From the NCBI RefSeq assembly GCF_000784835.1, contig NZ_JSFH01000008.1, positions 1 to 64,000 of the forward strand: 64,000 nt of DNA. The letters run 5' to 3'. Shown here one piece after another: positions 63,501-64,000 of this stretch (position 1 is its first letter; the number at the start of each line of letters is the position of its first letter). The notes under the pieces are model-generated. The model had not been told where the DNA came from, did not search any database, and saw only the letters and a program-made list of their open reading frames with translations. This DNA is from Thermotoga sp. Mc24. GTDB taxonomy: Bacteria; Thermotogota; Thermotogae; Thermotogales; Thermotogaceae. The translations under genes were made by a program, and so were the position numbers.

Positions 63501-64000
63501 GTTTTTCCCACCCTCTGTTCACCTGTGATCAGAATGAAGAGAGGAAATTTTTGGGAAGTTTCTATGTCTCTTTTTATCAGTTCTTCTTCTTTCCTGTGAA
63601 TGTAGGGAATTCTGATCTCTCTGGAGTCGAACGAGGGCTCTCTGGTCTCCAGATGAGGTTCTATTCCGTGGATTTTCAAAAAACGCCTGCACACTTCTTC
63701 GGTTGCCCGGGAAGATCTCTCTGGAGAAAAAACAACGCCCTTCACATCGTCCGGAATGTTCGAGATGAGTGCAGGGATCAAAAAAACTCCGTCGTTCACC
63801 AGTATGTCGTCCATCCCGAGCGCGGGAATAGTGACGCCCACTTTCGAGAGAAAGAGAAACAGCTTGAGAAGCTGCTTTGCGACCTGATCGCTCAGATTTT
63901 CGAGAGGTGCGAGGTTGTGGTAGTAGGGATAGAACAGCAGGAACTTCCCATCAGAGATTTTCAACCTTTCAGGCAGAAGAACGTTTGGCAGCCTGAGCCG
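60530..64000 (-). CDS. large ATPase/TPR/GGDEF regulator, 5' end outside the window
   Basis: The frame is open to the right edge, so 1156 residues are seen and more lie beyond; a TTG at 63964 could also start a 1144-residue form. From the TTG: residues 1-70 end in MDDILVNDGVFLIPAL, like the catalytic-loop region of a worn protein kinase fold; a P-loop ATPase follows (GEQRVGKT at 148-155, KVILIDDLFEGSD) of the STAND/AAA kind; about 400-850 is helical with TPR-like repeats; 860-960 may be a GAF-like domain (YEVFSIRIIERTT); the rest is a GGDEF domain with DPLTGVLSRWYFMERL and an intact GRYGGEEF. It should be an ATP-gated diguanylate cyclase. Kinase-ATPase-GGDEF proteins of this size are known in bacteria, but the signal here is unknown. 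Confidence 0.82.
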   Translation of the reverse strand, partial: RLRLPNVLLPERLKISDGKFLLFYPYYHNLAPLENLSDQVAKQLLKLFLFLSKVGVTIPALGMDDILVNDGVFLIPALISNIPDDVKGVVFSPERSSRATEEVCRRFLKIHGIEPHLETREPSFDSREIRIPYIHRKEEELIKRDIETSQKFPLFILITGEQRVGKTKLASVLVDELRERGYMIHQISSLEDLRVWYDASDELDLLTKLDDGQKKVILIDDLFEGSDLLSFLEEFSGLSTITKIIVLTTSTKAFQFFHKVYRLSPFTVEETRIFLERAIGKISEDQVKLIHSLSKGLPGYMVELLKFFNKSNLRENIVGILKPLLRELDSAEIRELSVLGQKFTGSELRVLEKITGKDYHDTLMSAYDSGVITTEEGLYRFALREFWKYYYNKLSENKKKNLHEKLFENLPDDLAIKHALSLEDPKLKFFYVLRYVRKHFWDYEKTRSLIEYLRRLEEFFEKPYYSIESLKMKLVFRIDPLGTEKENFHFRRFKTLGEADINSILQKGSLSYYDLYNLVVLSRFHIRAGKKAPQEILNTIKRELKEKNFSTRERLYLKAHLLYDLFSSTEDREALKEMMNIATSEGFLDLQVMGYRALGVLSRTRAMSNYYFHHSLELSRKIDPSLSIVDESNLTWSLLYEGKITNFLVQLERLRKQARLFEDMPILSYTYFLEGLYYIHKKDFQKAEEVFRTELELEERHGIERRALRGLVINYLFSGDVESAKSLLEKDEPEFDRFGFDFLKRLVLAKDDSELLKIWKERLETPQKFFNEEIAYVFTERLAKLDPEGFEDFLLELERENVENSSNLTLALVYETFYKFYSALGENFKAKRYLRRAIFVYNLIGLREVSVKLEVEEKTQIEEKKAPFYLLLGFIETEKEFSDMMEFASARLSEVIPYEVFSIRIIERTTKKVMEEYSTSPITPPMEKDFLEISPFRTVMSFHLDMKHDMIVGVETNLECDEKTAWELVETLEQFGNILTTILRERLYRDRSMKDPLTGVLSRWYFMERLEEEAYKSSRYKSPLSIIMCDADDFKKINDQFGHVAGDKTLGWLGRKMKSVLRKSDLVGRYGGEEFIIALPGTSLEEAKIVAEKLRKAVMEDPENTYHITLSFGVAEYKNGEDPFETIKRADEALYLAKTLGKNSVVTEKVLSRRSS

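Overview
The window is a 64 kb chromosomal segment from a hyperthermophilic Thermotoga very close to T. maritima. This rests on recognisable gene products in the same order as the T. maritima TM1524 to TM1592 region: the Cel12A/Cel12B pair, the EtfABCX (FixABCX) operon, octaprenyl-diphosphate synthase, flagellar ring/rod genes behind an mreB paralogue, the trmD operon, secA-prfB, glycerate kinase and infC-rpmI-rplT. It also rests on the CRISPR repeat type, and on the dense head-to-tail overlapping genes with many GTG/TTG starts. No rRNA, insertion sequence, prophage or cas gene is present.

Layout. 1-1521: leader-distal part of a CRISPR array (22 intact 30-bp repeats plus one decayed terminal repeat), closed by an intrinsic terminator. 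1658-3255: two GH12 endoglucanases, one cytoplasmic and one exported. 3305-4196: ferritin-like diiron protein and an Rrf2 regulator. 4224-11098: an electron-bifurcation and quinone island (UbiA-type prenyltransferase, CPBP protease, a 34-codon membrane micropeptide, EtfB, EtfA, EtfC, EtfX, zinc-ribbon protein, polyprenyl synthase, DUF981 membrane protein). 11156-12481: B12-binding radical SAM enzyme. 12469-17785 (minus): mreB-flgF-flgG-flgA-flgH-flgI-flgJ-like. 17853-21403 (minus): tRNA-Arg, RuvX-like and long RecJ genes. 21482-25562: HD hydrolase and envelope-glycan genes. 25458-26348 (minus): DUF1385 protein. 26425-35854: one tightly packed operon from AMMECR1 and its radical SAM partner through ApbE/NusG-II/Gx, Maf, RadC, DeoC, a cyclodeaminase-fold protein, Tgt, a possible outer-membrane protein, MscS and acylphosphatase.

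36006-40946: SRP/trmD/lepB operon (ffh, rpsP, khpA, rimM, trmD, SPOUT methylase, rplS, lepB). 40943-50605: beta-propeller proteins, truA, tlyA, a secreted protein, secA and prfB. 50597-54947: accessory genes, including a decayed sigma-54-type activator and a PurH-like protein that has lost its catalytic signatures. 54937-57930: glycerate kinase, nitroreductase and a diguanylate cyclase. 57923-60564: five tRNAs in two transcription units, a structured leader, infC (ATC start), rpmI, rplT and mrp. 60530-64000 (minus): a very large ATPase/GGDEF regulator that runs off the right edge.

The genes work together in several modules. EtfABCX is expected to oxidise NADH and send electrons to ferredoxin and menaquinone. 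The flanking prenyltransferase and polyprenyl synthase could make the quinone tail, and the later ApbE/NusG-II/Gx trio could flavinylate extracytoplasmic redox proteins. The most unusual signals are a second copy, inverted, of the tRNA-Phe anticodon arm just before its terminator; an infC leader with mutually exclusive terminator and antiterminator helices; a micropeptide translationally coupled to etfB; the PurH-like and activator-like relics; and a CRISPR spacer that begins with a copy of the repeat start.
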